DNA from: Methanomassiliicoccales archaeon
GTDB lineage: Archaea > Thermoplasmatota > Thermoplasmata > Methanomassiliicoccales > JACIVX01
Assembly (NCBI GenBank): GCA_038850735.1
Contig: JAWCLO010000005.1
Coordinates: forward strand, 1 to 64,000
DNA length: 64,000 nucleotides
Reading direction: 5' to 3'
In this document: one piece after another, positions 53,290-61,619 of the stretch
Layout of the letters: every line of letters begins with the position of its first letter
Position numbering within the stretch: the stretch's first letter is position 1
The notes under the pieces: generated by a model
The model's input: only the letters and a program-made list of their open reading frames with translations
The model's database searches: none
What the model was told of the DNA's origin: nothing
Position numbers and translations under genes: made by a program

Positions 53290-54141
53290 TTAAGTATGCC
53301 GCTCGGAAGAGATTAGGCCGAACATTATTGATTGGAGAGTTTGTGCATTGACGCACGATACACTCTTCAAATGATCAAAAAAGAAACTTTGCACTTCAAT
53401 CTCATTTCTCTTTCGAGCGAAATTCTTTAAGAATGGCATGGTGCATTGAATTTCGAAGCTAATGTCGTACTCGACATCCATTAGAACCAAATTCTCTGCT
53501 GGTGCCATTCCAAAATCAATCGCCTTTCCTGCCAACGCATCTTCAAGGTCTGCTATAGAAGATTTCCCTAACGAAACGGATATCATTGCGGAAACAATTT
53601 TCCTCACCATATTCCAAAGGAAGTCCCTGGCAAAAAAGTCAATAGAGAGATAGCCTTCATAGTCTTCTACGACGATCTTGTCGATTGTTCGCAACGTCTT
53701 TCTGCCATCGCGCCTGCAGAATTGCTTAAAATCATGCCTTCCTTCAAAAAGTGATGCACATTTCCTCATGAGATCGATATCGCAATCGAACTTTGGCACC
53801 AGATACTTGTACCATCGCCTCTTTGCTCTCCTTGGTGAAAAGTCTAAAGGTGCTCTAGCAATCGCATAAAAATATAAGTCTCCAGCTACAGAATTCATAG
53901 CCTTAAGCAGTTCATTTGCCCGAAATTCGGTATCGAATGCAAAAACATTTCCAAGGGCACTCACGCCACGATCTGTTCTACTTGCAGCCCTAAATCTAGA
54001 TGTTTTTTCATCTGTGATCGCATTAATCGATTTAAGCGTTCTAATGACCTCCCCCTCCACGGTGCGGAGACCTGGTTGCCTCTGAGATCCAGCGAAAAGC
54101 CTCCCATCATAAGCAGTCTTGATGGCTGCTCTCCACACCAC
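53290..54141 (-). CDS. truA: tRNA pseudouridine synthase A
   Basis: TruA makes pseudouridine at tRNA positions 38-40. The catalytic aspartate sits in SRTDRGVSALGN, KTAYDGRLFAGSQRQPGLRT is the N-terminal strand and DFLWNMVRKIV the C-terminal motif. Starting at one of two tandem GTG codons (54141 or 54138) gives about 283 aa with the family N-terminus; upstream in-frame sequence extends into the divergent trmJ-like gene and is unlikely to be translated. The intergenic gap is about 46 nt. Confidence 0.93.
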   Translation of the reverse strand: MVWRAAIKTAYDGRLFAGSQRQPGLRTVEGEVIRTLKSINAITDEKTSRFRAASRTDRGVSALGNVFAFDTEFRANELLKAMNSVAGDLYFYAIARAPLDFSPRRAKRRWYKYLVPKFDCDIDLMRKCASLFEGRHDFKQFCRRDGRKTLRTIDKIVVEDYEGYLSIDFFARDFLWNMVRKIVSAMISVSLGKSSIADLEDALAGKAIDFGMAPAENLVLMDVEYDISFEIQCTMPFLKNFARKRNEIEVQSFFFDHLKSVSCVNAQTLQSIMFGLISSERHT

Positions 54142-54187
54142 GACATCATTAAGTAAGCAAGGCGTAATAAGCTTTCCTGGAAGAACT

Positions 54188-54922
54188 ATGCCACAGATTA
54201 GGGTAGTACTCGTTAATCCAAAGCACGACGGAAACATCGGAGCAGTAGCCCGTGTTATGGGTAATTTTGATTTAACCGACCTTTGGCTGGTGGAACCGTG
54301 TCAGATTACCGAGGAAGCGTACAAGAGGGCGAAGCACGCTGTTTACATACTCGAGTCAGCGAGTATCGTTAATAATCTGGATGATGCACTCAAAGGCTGT
54401 TCGCTTGTTGTCGGAACAAGCGGAATTTCAACGCCTAGCGAGAAGAATTTTCTTAGGTTGGCGTTGACTCCAAGAGATTTTTCCGAAAAGATCAAGGCTA
54501 ATGAGGGGAGATTAGCACTTCTTTTCGGAAGGGAAGATTACGGTTTGTCGCAAGACGAGTTGAGAAGATGTGATATTTTAGTTCGCATTCCTACAAGTCA
54601 GCAATATCCGATTCTTAACATATCCCATGCGGCAGCAATAATCTTCTACGAAATTTTCCTAGCTGGCGTTCTATCCTCTCTGCCAACGCAGGCAAGCGAG
54701 GTTGAGAAAGAGAAGCTTTATGAGTTTTTCTCAGAACTACTAGACGCAATCGGTTATCCCGATTTCAGAAGAGAGCGAACCGAAGTAATGTTCAGAAGGC
54801 TGATTGGAAGAGCGGTTCCGACCCGCTGGGAGTTCTATACCCTCATGGGCGTGATAGGCGATGCCGTCAAACTGATCAAAGATAGAAAGACAGTACCATC
54901 GGAAGGAGACCAATTCCCATGA
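54188..54922 (+). CDS. SpoU-type RNA 2'-O-methyltransferase, TrmJ-like
   Basis: This 244-aa SPOUT methyltransferase begins MPQIRVVLVNPKHDGNIGAV, with the motif NPKHDGNIGAVAR, and ends its fold with LLFGREDYGLSQDEL and YPILNISHAAAIIFYEI (the knot). These match TrmH family group 1/TrmJ, which methylates cytidine or uridine 32 of tRNA. The C-terminal 70 residues are the usual helical extension. I use the ATG at 54188 for the family N-terminus. It is divergent from truA, another tRNA modification gene. Confidence 0.88.
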   Translation: MPQIRVVLVNPKHDGNIGAVARVMGNFDLTDLWLVEPCQITEEAYKRAKHAVYILESASIVNNLDDALKGCSLVVGTSGISTPSEKNFLRLALTPRDFSEKIKANEGRLALLFGREDYGLSQDELRRCDILVRIPTSQQYPILNISHAAAIIFYEIFLAGVLSSLPTQASEVEKEKLYEFFSELLDAIGYPDFRRERTEVMFRRLIGRAVPTRWEFYTLMGVIGDAVKLIKDRKTVPSEGDQFP

Positions 54923-54971
54923 TCTCCTTCGAATCGTATATTCCTTCATGATTATTATTCCATCAAACTCG

Positions 54972-55979
54972 CTAAGTCGTTAAAAGATGGCTGTTTAAGA
55001 TTTCAATATCTGCAGCGCTTTCAATAGTTTCAATTCCGGTGATTATGGCGATGACTTTGATGATTCCTTCATATTCATCATCAACTCTTGCACCAAAAAT
55101 CACATTTGCGTCCGGATCCAAGAATGCAGTAATACCCTCGACTACCCGCGTAACCCTTTTTAGCGTGAGATTGCTGCCACCTGTGATGTGAATCAGAGCA
55201 CCAGTTGCATCGGTAAAATCGATATCGAGGAATGGATTGGACAATGCGTCCTTGACAACCGAATCAGGATCAGAATTCTCCCCATAGAGAACAGTCGATA
55301 TACCGCCCTGCCTGAAGATCGACCTTAAATCAGAAAAATCAATGTTAATGAGGGATGGTTCGGTAATCGCCTCTGTAATTCCTTTGACAATTTCAGATAT
55401 CAATTGATCCATAACACCAAAAGCCTGGTCGATAGGCAAATGCGGTACCATTTCCAGGAGTCGGTTATTGTCGAGAACTAAAAGTGTGTCAGAATAATTT
55501 GATAATTGCCGAAGTCCATGAGTTGCGATTTGGAGTCGCCGTCCTTCGCATTCGAACGGCATCGTAACTATTGAAAACACAAGCGATCCGTTCCTACGCG
55601 CCAGATCGGCCACGACCGGAGCAGAACCCGTACCAGTTCCACCGCCCATCGCTGCAACAACAAATGTCATATCTGCCCCGCATAAAATATCGTTGAGAGG
55701 CTCAAATGCGTTTTCGGCGCACACTCTACCCAGTTCTGGATCCCCACCTGTGCCAAATCCCTTTGTTAAACTCGATCCTATCAATAGCCTTCGATCCGCT
55801 TTGATTCTGGAAAGGTGTTTCCGATCGGTGTTGATGGCGGCTGTCTGAGCACCAGACAAGCCGAGCTCGTGTAATCTATTTATGGAGTTGCATCCACCTC
55901 CACCACATCCTATAACGAGAATTTTGAGAGGTCGAATATTTTCCTCAATTTCCTCGTTATTGATATATTCCCAAGTCAT
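54972..55979 (-). CDS. ftsZ2: Cell division protein FtsZ2
   Basis: This 335-aa tubulin homologue has the GTP-binding GGGTGTG at 112-118, the N-terminal VIGCGGGGCNSINRL, and the catalytic T7 loop NIDFSDLRSIF at 212-222, so it should polymerise and hydrolyse GTP. It lacks the long C-terminal tail and the N-terminal extension seen in the second FtsZ of this window. I assign FtsZ2 because it follows a ribbon-helix-helix gene, as haloarchaeal ftsZ2 follows cdrS, while the other copy sits with secE-spt5 as ftsZ1 does. In Haloferax FtsZ2 drives constriction. Confidence 0.93.
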   Translation of the reverse strand: MTWEYINNEEIEENIRPLKILVIGCGGGGCNSINRLHELGLSGAQTAAINTDRKHLSRIKADRRLLIGSSLTKGFGTGGDPELGRVCAENAFEPLNDILCGADMTFVVAAMGGGTGTGSAPVVADLARRNGSLVFSIVTMPFECEGRRLQIATHGLRQLSNYSDTLLVLDNNRLLEMVPHLPIDQAFGVMDQLISEIVKGITEAITEPSLINIDFSDLRSIFRQGGISTVLYGENSDPDSVVKDALSNPFLDIDFTDATGALIHITGGSNLTLKRVTRVVEGITAFLDPDANVIFGARVDDEYEGIIKVIAIITGIETIESAADIEILNSHLLTT

Positions 55980-56007
55980 CGATCACCTCTCCAGTTTCCA
56001 GACGCCT

Positions 56008-56319
56008 TTACTTTATCTCCTCCATCGCTTTCGAAATCCTTCTCCTTACATATTCTCGAACGGCGTTTCTAATCGCATCATCAATTGAAACTGAGTCTCC
56101 CTCTCTTACAAGGTTTTCTAGATCGACTACGTTGCCCTTTGGCAATTCAACCGTGATGCGCTTGATATGTTCTGGTGTAAAATGCTTCTCGATTATCGCA
56201 TCGATAGCTTCTCGAATAGCATCGGAAACTGTTGGATAAGATCCTTTTTTAACGAGTTCCTGCAGTGCTTTGAGTTTTTCTGCAGGAATCCTCACAGTGA
56301 TCCTCTCAGTCTCGGTCAT
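56008..56319 (-). CDS. Tandem ribbon-helix-helix regulator (CdrS-like) upstream of ftsZ2
   Basis: This 103-aa protein contains two similar RHH/CopG units: ITVRIPAEKLKALQELVKKG with YPTVSDAIREAIDA, and ITVELPKGNVVDLENLVREG with VSIDDAIRNAVREYV. A single chain could thus form an intramolecular RHH fold or a tetramer. It lies 28 nt upstream of ftsZ2 on the same strand. In haloarchaea the RHH protein CdrS is co-transcribed with ftsZ2 and controls cell division; CdrS is a short single-domain protein, so this tandem form differs. Two palindromes upstream are candidate operators. Confidence 0.88.
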   Translation of the reverse strand: MTETERITVRIPAEKLKALQELVKKGSYPTVSDAIREAIDAIIEKHFTPEHIKRITVELPKGNVVDLENLVREGDSVSIDDAIRNAVREYVRRRISKAMEEIK

Positions 56320-56339
56320 GACCTCGGCTCTTGCAAGAG

Positions 56340-56375
56340 TATATCGTCTGACGATTTTGTCTATATCGTCCGACG
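56340..56375 (-). promoter_or_regulatory. Two palindromic direct repeats 22 bp apart, candidate operator of RHH-ftsZ2
   Basis: TATATCGTCTGACG (56340-56353) and TATATCGTCCGACG (56362-56375) are the same 14-mer with one change, each with the palindrome CGTC-N-GACG. Their centres are 22 bp apart, two helical turns, so both face the same side of DNA. They lie just downstream of the TATA box, covering the predicted transcript start. This is the arrangement expected for repression by a dimeric or tetrameric RHH protein. Confidence 0.65.
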
Positions 56376-56397
56376 GATGTCATTATGCGAAAGTTCA

Positions 56398-56405
56398 TAT
56401 TTAAA
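56398..56405 (-). promoter_or_regulatory. TATA box of the RHH-ftsZ2 operon
   Basis: TTTAAATA on the minus strand predicts transcription start near 56375, at the edge of the distal palindrome. The remaining gap (56406-56700) shows nothing I can support. Confidence 0.5.
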
Positions 56406-56708
56406 GATTGGCAAAATCTAACTCATCCAAGGATGGGGTTACAAACGAAATATAAACTAACAATGTGATTTGTGCTTGATGTGCTTTCCATTAATGACAT
56501 GATAACGATAGGTCCGGCGAAAAGCAAGCTTTGACATAGCAACAATCATAATTTGAGGGGTGAGCGATAGGACCCGCAGGTGACTGAAAGTATCATCATT
56601 GCAAAACCAATAAACGTTTAAGAGCAAACAACATGTAAAATCCAGATTAAAATACCATATATTAATAAATGAGAAAAATAAAAATTAGACCTAAGAATGT
56701 TTATTAAG

Positions 56709-56724
56709 GGGTATATAAATACCC
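56709..56724 (+). promoter_or_regulatory. TATA box of tbp inside an inverted repeat
   Basis: GGGTAT-ATAA-ATACCC embeds the TATA element GTATATAAAT. Its centre lies about 25 nt from the ATG of tbp, compatible with a leaderless or near-leaderless transcript. The symmetric GC flanks are unusual and may let TBP or another dimer bind either way. Confidence 0.55.
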
Positions 56725-56740
56725 GCTAAGGTGACTTTCA

Positions 56741-57289
56741 ATGGCCAAAATTAAGATCGAGAACGTCGTGGCTTCGACCTCTCTTGGAGAAGAGCTGGAT
56801 TTGCAGGCAATCGCACTTGCTCTAGAAGGTGCTGAGTACGAGCCAGAACAATTTCCCGGATTGATATACAGGCTGAAGGAACCCAAGACAGCTACCCTGC
56901 TTTTCAGAAGCGGAAAGGTCGTTTGCACCGGTGCAAAAAGCCTTGAGCACGTAAAAGTGGCAATAAGCAAAGTAGCCAAGCAAATAGAGAGAGCTGGCAT
57001 AAAAATTAAGATGGAGCCCCAGATCGAGGTTCAGAACATTGTTGCATCATCCGATCTTGGCACCGAGATCAACCTAAACGCCATTGCAATTTCACTAGGT
57101 CTTGAAAAGGTTGAGTATGAACCAGAACAGTTCCCAGGTCTCGTTTACAGGATCGATGAACCAAAAGTCGTCGTTCTCCTTTTTGGCTCTGGAAAGCTCG
57201 TGTGTACTGGTGCAAGAAAGCCCGAGGATGTTGAGGCCGCTGTTAACAAGATCACAGAAGAATTGAGGGCGGCAGGCCTCCTACATTGA
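56741..57289 (+). CDS. tbp: TATA-box binding protein
   Basis: This is the archaeal TBP (182 aa), which recognises TATA boxes together with TFB. It shows the two pseudo-symmetric halves: [20 protein letters not shown] with [17 protein letters not shown], and [20 protein letters not shown] with [17 protein letters not shown], each followed by GKxVCTGA. No extra acidic tail is present. Another gene, a COG1099 hydrolase, starts 9 nt downstream and may be co-transcribed. Confidence 0.97.
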   Translation: MAKIKIENVVASTSLGEELDLQAIALALEGAEYEPEQFPGLIYRLKEPKTATLLFRSGKVVCTGAKSLEHVKVAISKVAKQIERAGIKIKMEPQIEVQNIVASSDLGTEINLNAIAISLGLEKVEYEPEQFPGLVYRIDEPKVVVLLFGSGKLVCTGARKPEDVEAAVNKITEELRAAGLLH

Positions 57290-57298
57290 GTAGAACTC

Positions 57299-58138
57299 AT
57301 GAGTTTTCCTATACTCGACAATCACATACATCTTCGGCCGTCTGGCAGGAATGTTTCCGCCTTGAAAGAGTTTCAAAGAGCGGGAGGAACACATGCAATT
57401 CTCGTGCATCTTCCCTATGAGGAAGTTACTATTGTAAATGAAACGGATTTCTGGCGGTCTTATGATATTACAATAAAAATGGCTCAAAGGGCCAGAAACG
57501 AAATTAGCGTTCGCATTGAAGCCGTCGTAGGTCCTTACCCTGTCCTGCTAACATCACTATCAGAAATTCACAGCCTGCGTAGAGCAGTGGAAATCATGAA
57601 AAGAGGCATGGAAATTGCCGCGGAACTTGTAAAAGAGCAGAAGGCCATCGGAATCGGGGAGATAGGTAGACCGCATTTCCACGTGTCGGAAGACATTAGG
57701 AATGCATCTAATGAGATCTTATTCTACGGGATGCAGCTTGCTTCCGATATAGGTTGCCCTGTTATCCTACATACTGAGAGTGCCACACCAGAGATCATGA
57801 AAGAGCTAGCTGAGATGGCGGATAAAGCAGGTCTTCCGCGCGAAAAAGTTGTCAAGCACTATTGCCCGCCGCTTGTGCTTCCGAGCGAGAACCACAACAT
57901 TTTCCCTTCGATTCTGGCAAGCAGGTCTGCAATTATAGATGCGTTAAAGAAAGGAAGGCGCTTTGTGATGGAGACCGATTATCTTGATGATACGAAAAGA
58001 CCAAGCGCGGTTATGTCAATTGTAACCGTTCCAAAGAGATGTCGCTCGTTTCTGCAGGCGGGCATATTCACAGAAGAAGATATCTGGGTCATTAATAAGG
58101 AAAATCCTGAAAAGATCTATGGGATCAGTATTGAGTAA
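57299..58138 (+). CDS. TatD-related metal-dependent hydrolase (COG1099)
   Basis: This TIM-barrel amidohydrolase (279 aa) starts with the metal motif DNHIHLRPSGR and has AIGEIGRPHFHVS, VILHTESATPE, VKHYCPP and ETDYLDDTKRPSA at the positions of the remaining ligands. It belongs to the archaeal branch of TatD-like proteins whose substrate is not established; TatD relatives are DNases. It starts 9 nt after tbp, so it is probably in the same transcript. Confidence 0.87.
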   Translation: MSFPILDNHIHLRPSGRNVSALKEFQRAGGTHAILVHLPYEEVTIVNETDFWRSYDITIKMAQRARNEISVRIEAVVGPYPVLLTSLSEIHSLRRAVEIMKRGMEIAAELVKEQKAIGIGEIGRPHFHVSEDIRNASNEILFYGMQLASDIGCPVILHTESATPEIMKELAEMADKAGLPREKVVKHYCPPLVLPSENHNIFPSILASRSAIIDALKKGRRFVMETDYLDDTKRPSAVMSIVTVPKRCRSFLQAGIFTEEDIWVINKENPEKIYGISIE

Positions 58139-58252
58139 AAATTAGCGCCAGCATGCAGTTTGAATATTTATCAGATTCCTGCATCATGATGTGAAACCGA
58201 CTTACCATAAGATGTTGCTGTGAATTTTTAAAGACGACCATAAAAGACGAAT

Positions 58253-58531
58253 TCAATCATATATTATCCTAAAATCATAGAATTCATTTCTGTAAGGCAA
58301 CCACGTAATCTCAACAGAATCAACTTTAGCATAAGGATGCTCGTACCTCAGCTTTCGAATGACCTCTTCGATCTGTTCTTTTTTGCCCTCAAAAATAGCG
58401 AATACAGTTCCATCTGAGAGGTTTCTAACTCGACCATTGACGCTCAGTTCGTCGGCGAATTTCTTAGTATACGCCCTGAAATAAACTCCCTGGACCTTTC
58501 CAATAAATTTTACTTCCGCACGTGCAAACAC
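58253..58531 (-). CDS. acyP: Acylphosphatase
   Basis: This 92-aa enzyme hydrolyses acyl phosphates. The catalytic arginine is in GKVQGVYFRAYTKKFA and the asparagine in VNGRVRNLSDGTVFAIFEG, both in the standard positions. It starts at a GTG and stands alone between the COG1099 hydrolase and ftsZ1 genes. Confidence 0.95.
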   Translation of the reverse strand: MFARAEVKFIGKVQGVYFRAYTKKFADELSVNGRVRNLSDGTVFAIFEGKKEQIEEVIRKLRYEHPYAKVDSVEITWLPYRNEFYDFRIIYD

Positions 58532-58677
58532 GATGTCTAGAATTGCAGAAAATGAAAAATAAATTTCCTTTCCTCTATCGAAGCTTAGAGGAGCACATCT
58601 GTGCCTTTTGAACAGAATCCACCGCGATTGCCTTCAAATTGAGAATGATAGCACTTTGAAACGTTCCTTCGGTAAAA

Positions 58678-58686
58678 CTTATAAAC
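58678..58686 (+). promoter_or_regulatory. TATA box of the ftsZ1-secE-spt5 cluster
   Basis: CTTATAAAC predicts transcription start near 58710, leaving a 50-nt leader that ends in GGAGG 7 nt before the ftsZ1 ATG. No copy of the CGTC-N-GACG palindrome of the ftsZ2 promoter is present here. Confidence 0.45.
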
Positions 58687-58763
58687 ATGATTGGCACATA
58701 ATAATGCTCAGGGATGCACGTTTCTGGGATGGGAGCGGGCATTGTAATATTGGAGGAATCGAC

Positions 58764-59873
58764 ATGAAACCAATCTTTGAAGGTGCCTCGGGGCAAGGCA
58801 CCAGTGGCGCATCTGCCACCTCATCACCAAGCTTTACGCCAGGTCAGGATTCGGCAGATGCCGAACTGCTCGAAGTTCTGCAAAAATTGAGAACAAATAT
58901 TACGATCATAGGAGTCGGAGGCGCTGGGTGCAACACAATTGCCAGGATATTCGATGAGGGGATATCCGGAGTGAATCTTTATGCAGCCAACACCGACGCT
59001 CAGCATTTGCTCACGCTTAGAGCTCCGCGAAAAATTCTTCTTGGTCGGAGGAGCACCAGAGGGCTTGGTGCTGGTGCACTGCCGCAAGTTGGAGAGGAGG
59101 CTGCGAGGGAGGCTGAAGAAGAGATCAGAAAGGCACTTGCCGATGCGCACCTTGTTTTCGTAACGGCGGGCATGGGCGGTGGAACCGGTACGGGGGGGAT
59201 ATCAGTAATCTCAGATATTGCAAAACAAATGGGTGCACTTACGGTGGCAGTTGTAACAACTCCTTTCAAAGGCGAGGGACGCCTAAGGATGGAAAATGCC
59301 GAATGGGGCCTCGAGCGCCTCAGGAATGTTGCTGATACTGTCATCGTTATTCCTAACGACAAGTTGCTTGAGTTGGTGCCTAGGCTTTCTCTCAATGCTG
59401 CATTCAAGGTCGCTGATGAAGTCCTCATGAGGGCGATCAAGGGCATTACCGAGCTCATTACAAAGCCTGGTCTTGTGAACTTAGATTTCAACGATTTGAG
59501 GACTATTATGAAGGGATCTGGTGTAGCGATGATTGGACTGGGCGAGGCGGAGGATGACGATCGCGCAGAGCAGGCTGTAAATGAGGCTATCAATTCGCCT
59601 CTCATCGATGTTGACATAAGCGGAGCGACAGGTGCTTTGATTAACGTCACTGGCGGAGAAGACATGACTGTTTCAGAGGCGGAAAAGGTAGCCGAGATTA
59701 TCCAGTCAAAGATAAGCCCCAATGCAAGGATCATCTGGGGAGCGGTTATCGATCCGACTTTGCGGGATAAGATTCGTGTGATGGTCGTCATCACAGGAGT
59801 AAAATCGAAATACATTTTGGGGCCCAAAGAAGCGGCTCCTTCGAGAACTGTAGACGTTGATTTTATAAAGTAG
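58764..59873 (+). CDS. ftsZ1: Cell division protein FtsZ1
   Basis: This second FtsZ (369 aa from the ATG with GGAGG 7 nt upstream) has a Ser/Gly-rich N-terminal extension of about 40 residues ([18 protein letters not shown]), then [22 protein letters not shown] at 138-144 and the T7 loop [11 protein letters not shown]. Gene order ftsZ-secE-spt5-uL11-uL1 is that of euryarchaeal ftsZ1. In Haloferax FtsZ1 scaffolds the division ring and FtsZ2 constricts it; division of labour here is inferred from that. Confidence 0.95.
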   Translation: MKPIFEGASGQGTSGASATSSPSFTPGQDSADAELLEVLQKLRTNITIIGVGGAGCNTIARIFDEGISGVNLYAANTDAQHLLTLRAPRKILLGRRSTRGLGAGALPQVGEEAAREAEEEIRKALADAHLVFVTAGMGGGTGTGGISVISDIAKQMGALTVAVVTTPFKGEGRLRMENAEWGLERLRNVADTVIVIPNDKLLELVPRLSLNAAFKVADEVLMRAIKGITELITKPGLVNLDFNDLRTIMKGSGVAMIGLGEAEDDDRAEQAVNEAINSPLIDVDISGATGALINVTGGEDMTVSEAEKVAEIIQSKISPNARIIWGAVIDPTLRDKIRVMVVITGVKSKYILGPKEAAPSRTVDVDFIK

Positions 59874-59907
59874 AGGTCAATCACCCCTCAAAAAGAGTGC
59901 GTGTAAA

Positions 59908-60123
59908 ATGGATATCATTGAAAAATCCTGGGAAGTCCAAAAATCAATAGAGGACCGGTTCAAACACCTTGGAAAGGGCAAATATGGGCGCGTCATTAAA
60001 ATGGCTAGAAAGCCGTCCAGTGAGGAATATATTCGGATTATTCAAATCACTGGCTTGGGTCTGATCATCATAGGAGGGCTCGGCTTCCTTATCTACTGGA
60101 TTATGTATTTGCTCACCGGTTAA
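59908..60123 (+). CDS. secE: Preprotein translocase subunit SecE (Sec61 gamma)
   Basis: This small 71-aa tail-anchored protein has an amphipathic N-terminal helix, the conserved KMARKPSSEEYIRII segment and a single membrane helix (IIIGGLGFLIYWIMYLL). It completes SecYEG and sits in the conserved ftsZ1-secE-spt5 order. Confidence 0.94.
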   Translation: MDIIEKSWEVQKSIEDRFKHLGKGKYGRVIKMARKPSSEEYIRIIQITGLGLIIIGGLGFLIYWIMYLLTG

Positions 60124-60144
60124 AATACTAAGGAGAGGTTTTGA

Positions 60145-61032
60145 GTGGAAATGCTTGATAAAGAAATGAAAAATGAGGGGATCTCTACCGGCGAAGCAGG
60201 AAGGAATATCATGTTCATCGCCAAGAATGATGAAAAAAGACTTCCTGCTAGCGGTCAATCTAGCTGGAAAATCCAGCTGAAAACCGCTGATGCGAGTAAA
60301 AAGAAAGTAAAGATGAGACTAGTCATTGAGATTGGGGGAGAAACCGAAGGCGCTCCTGAGTGGAGCGTAAAGATTCTCGATGCTAGAGGAGTTCTCTGGG
60401 ATAGTGATTCGCAGTTGCCACCTGAGATAGAGTTCATCATGGAAGGCAGCCAGGCAAAGGAACTTGAACTTGAGATCACTGCGCCGAAAGGTGCACGGTA
60501 CAATGATTGGGTAAGAATCACTACGGAGGCTTTTGTTGATGGCGCACCAGACGATGTTGCGAGAATGAGCTTCTTTGCATCTGCAAGGCAATCGATCCTA
60601 GCTCTCAAGACCTCAATCGGACATGAAAGAAATGTTGCGGACAGCGTTGCTAGTAAGGCAAAGAGTGGTAAAGCAGGTATTTTTGCCATCCTCGCACCGT
60701 CCACTCTTCGCGGCTATGTTCTCATAGAGGGAATGAACACGGATCTCCTACGAGAGGCTGTCCGTGGTATAAGGCGCTCTCATGGGCTTGTTGAAGGGGA
60801 GACAGACTTTGGCGAAATTGATCACTTCCTTACGCCCAAACCGCTTGTGTCTGGCGTAATGGAGGGAGATGTTGTTGAGCTTGTGGCAGGTCCTTTTAAA
60901 GGAGAGAAGGCAAGAGTCAAGCAGATCGACGAGAGCAAGGAAGAAATCACGGTTGAACTATTCGAAGCAATGGTGCCCATTCCGATAACAGTTAGAGGAG
61001 ATCACGTAAGAGTCATTGAGAAAGAACATTAG
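60145..61032 (+). CDS. spt5: Transcription elongation factor Spt5 (NusG) with an Ig-like N-terminal domain
   Basis: The C-terminal half is a standard archaeal Spt5: NGN domain (about 149-232; [36 protein letters not shown]) and KOW domain (about 238-292; [16 protein letters not shown]). The first ~147 residues are extra: a short tail, then a roughly 110-residue all-beta stretch ([50 protein letters not shown]) that resembles NEW3/NPCBM-associated Ig-like domains. At 295 aa it is about twice the usual length. The GTG start follows GGAGAGG by 6 nt. Confidence 0.93.
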   Translation: MEMLDKEMKNEGISTGEAGRNIMFIAKNDEKRLPASGQSSWKIQLKTADASKKKVKMRLVIEIGGETEGAPEWSVKILDARGVLWDSDSQLPPEIEFIMEGSQAKELELEITAPKGARYNDWVRITTEAFVDGAPDDVARMSFFASARQSILALKTSIGHERNVADSVASKAKSGKAGIFAILAPSTLRGYVLIEGMNTDLLREAVRGIRRSHGLVEGETDFGEIDHFLTPKPLVSGVMEGDVVELVAGPFKGEKARVKQIDESKEEITVELFEAMVPIPITVRGDHVRVIEKEH

Positions 61033-61049
61033 GTAATGAGGTGAATTGC

Positions 61050-61529
61050 ATGGTTGAAACTGTGGAAGTGCTTGTTGATGGTGGAAAGGCTACGCCTGGA
61101 CCTCCGATCGGTCCTGCACTAGGACCGCTTGGAGTAAATGTTATACAGATCGTAAACGCGATTAACCAAAAGACGAAGTCATTTGAGGGCATGAAAGTCC
61201 CTGTCAAGATCATCATTGATCCTAAGACAAAACAATTCGAGATATCCGTCGGAACGCCCCCAACTTCAGCTCTGATTTTGAAAGAAATAGGAGCTGAAAA
61301 GGGCTCTGGGTCGACGAAGGCTACGAAGGTGGGCAACATATCACTCGATCAGGCCATCAAAATCGCGAATATGAAGAGTGACTCTCTTTTGGGAAAGACC
61401 TTGAAAAAAAGAGTCCTAGAAGTCATCGGCGTGTGCGTCTCGATGGGTGTCACTGTGGAGAATCGCGATCCGAAAGAAATCCAGAAAGACATTATTGCAG
61501 GCAAGTTCGACGAAAAATTTGCAGAGTAA
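61050..61529 (+). CDS. rpl11: 50S ribosomal protein uL11
   Basis: This L11 stalk-base protein (159 aa) starts [19 protein letters not shown] and continues [20 protein letters not shown], the invariant N-terminal domain, followed by the rRNA-binding C-terminal domain. I use the ATG at 61050, which follows GAGGTGA; the GTG at 61041 lies inside that site. It follows spt5 by 17 nt. Confidence 0.96.
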   Translation: MVETVEVLVDGGKATPGPPIGPALGPLGVNVIQIVNAINQKTKSFEGMKVPVKIIIDPKTKQFEISVGTPPTSALILKEIGAEKGSGSTKATKVGNISLDQAIKIANMKSDSLLGKTLKKRVLEVIGVCVSMGVTVENRDPKEIQKDIIAGKFDEKFAE

Positions 61530-61540
61530 GGGGCATAAGA

Positions 61541-61549
61541 TTTATAAAG
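61541..61549 (+). promoter_or_regulatory. Internal TATA box upstream of uL1
   Basis: TTTATAAAG lies 12 nt after the uL11 stop and predicts a transcript starting near 61568, so uL1-uL10-P1 may be transcribed separately from uL11. Confidence 0.45.
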
Positions 61550-61575
61550 AGATCGAGTGTTAAAGGAAGCCACCG

Positions 61576-61612
61576 CTGTAGGAGAGCACAGCTCGCTAGC
61601 ACTACAGGAGGG
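61576..61612 (+). promoter_or_regulatory. Leader hairpin overlapping the uL1 ribosome binding site, candidate L1 autoregulatory site
   Basis: CTGTAG (61576-61581) pairs with CTACAG (61602-61607) and GAGC pairs with GCTC inside it. This leaves an asymmetric internal loop of 2 nt (GA) against 7 nt (GCTAGCA). The 3' arm runs into the Shine-Dalgarno AGGAGGG (61606-61612). Two short helices separated by an asymmetric loop are the general shape of L1 binding sites in rRNA and in methanogen L1 mRNAs. Confidence 0.45.
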
Positions 61613-61619
61613 CATTATA

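Noticed and set aside
53088-53351. An 87-codon plus-strand open frame between fap7 and truA
   Set aside because: It runs through the hairpin region and into the end of truA, has no ribosome binding site and no recognisable protein features.
56540-56600. Possible C/D box RNA (GGTGAGCGATAG ... GACTGA) upstream of tbp
   Set aside because: The C box is too far from consensus, there is no C'/D' pair and no clear promoter at the right distance.
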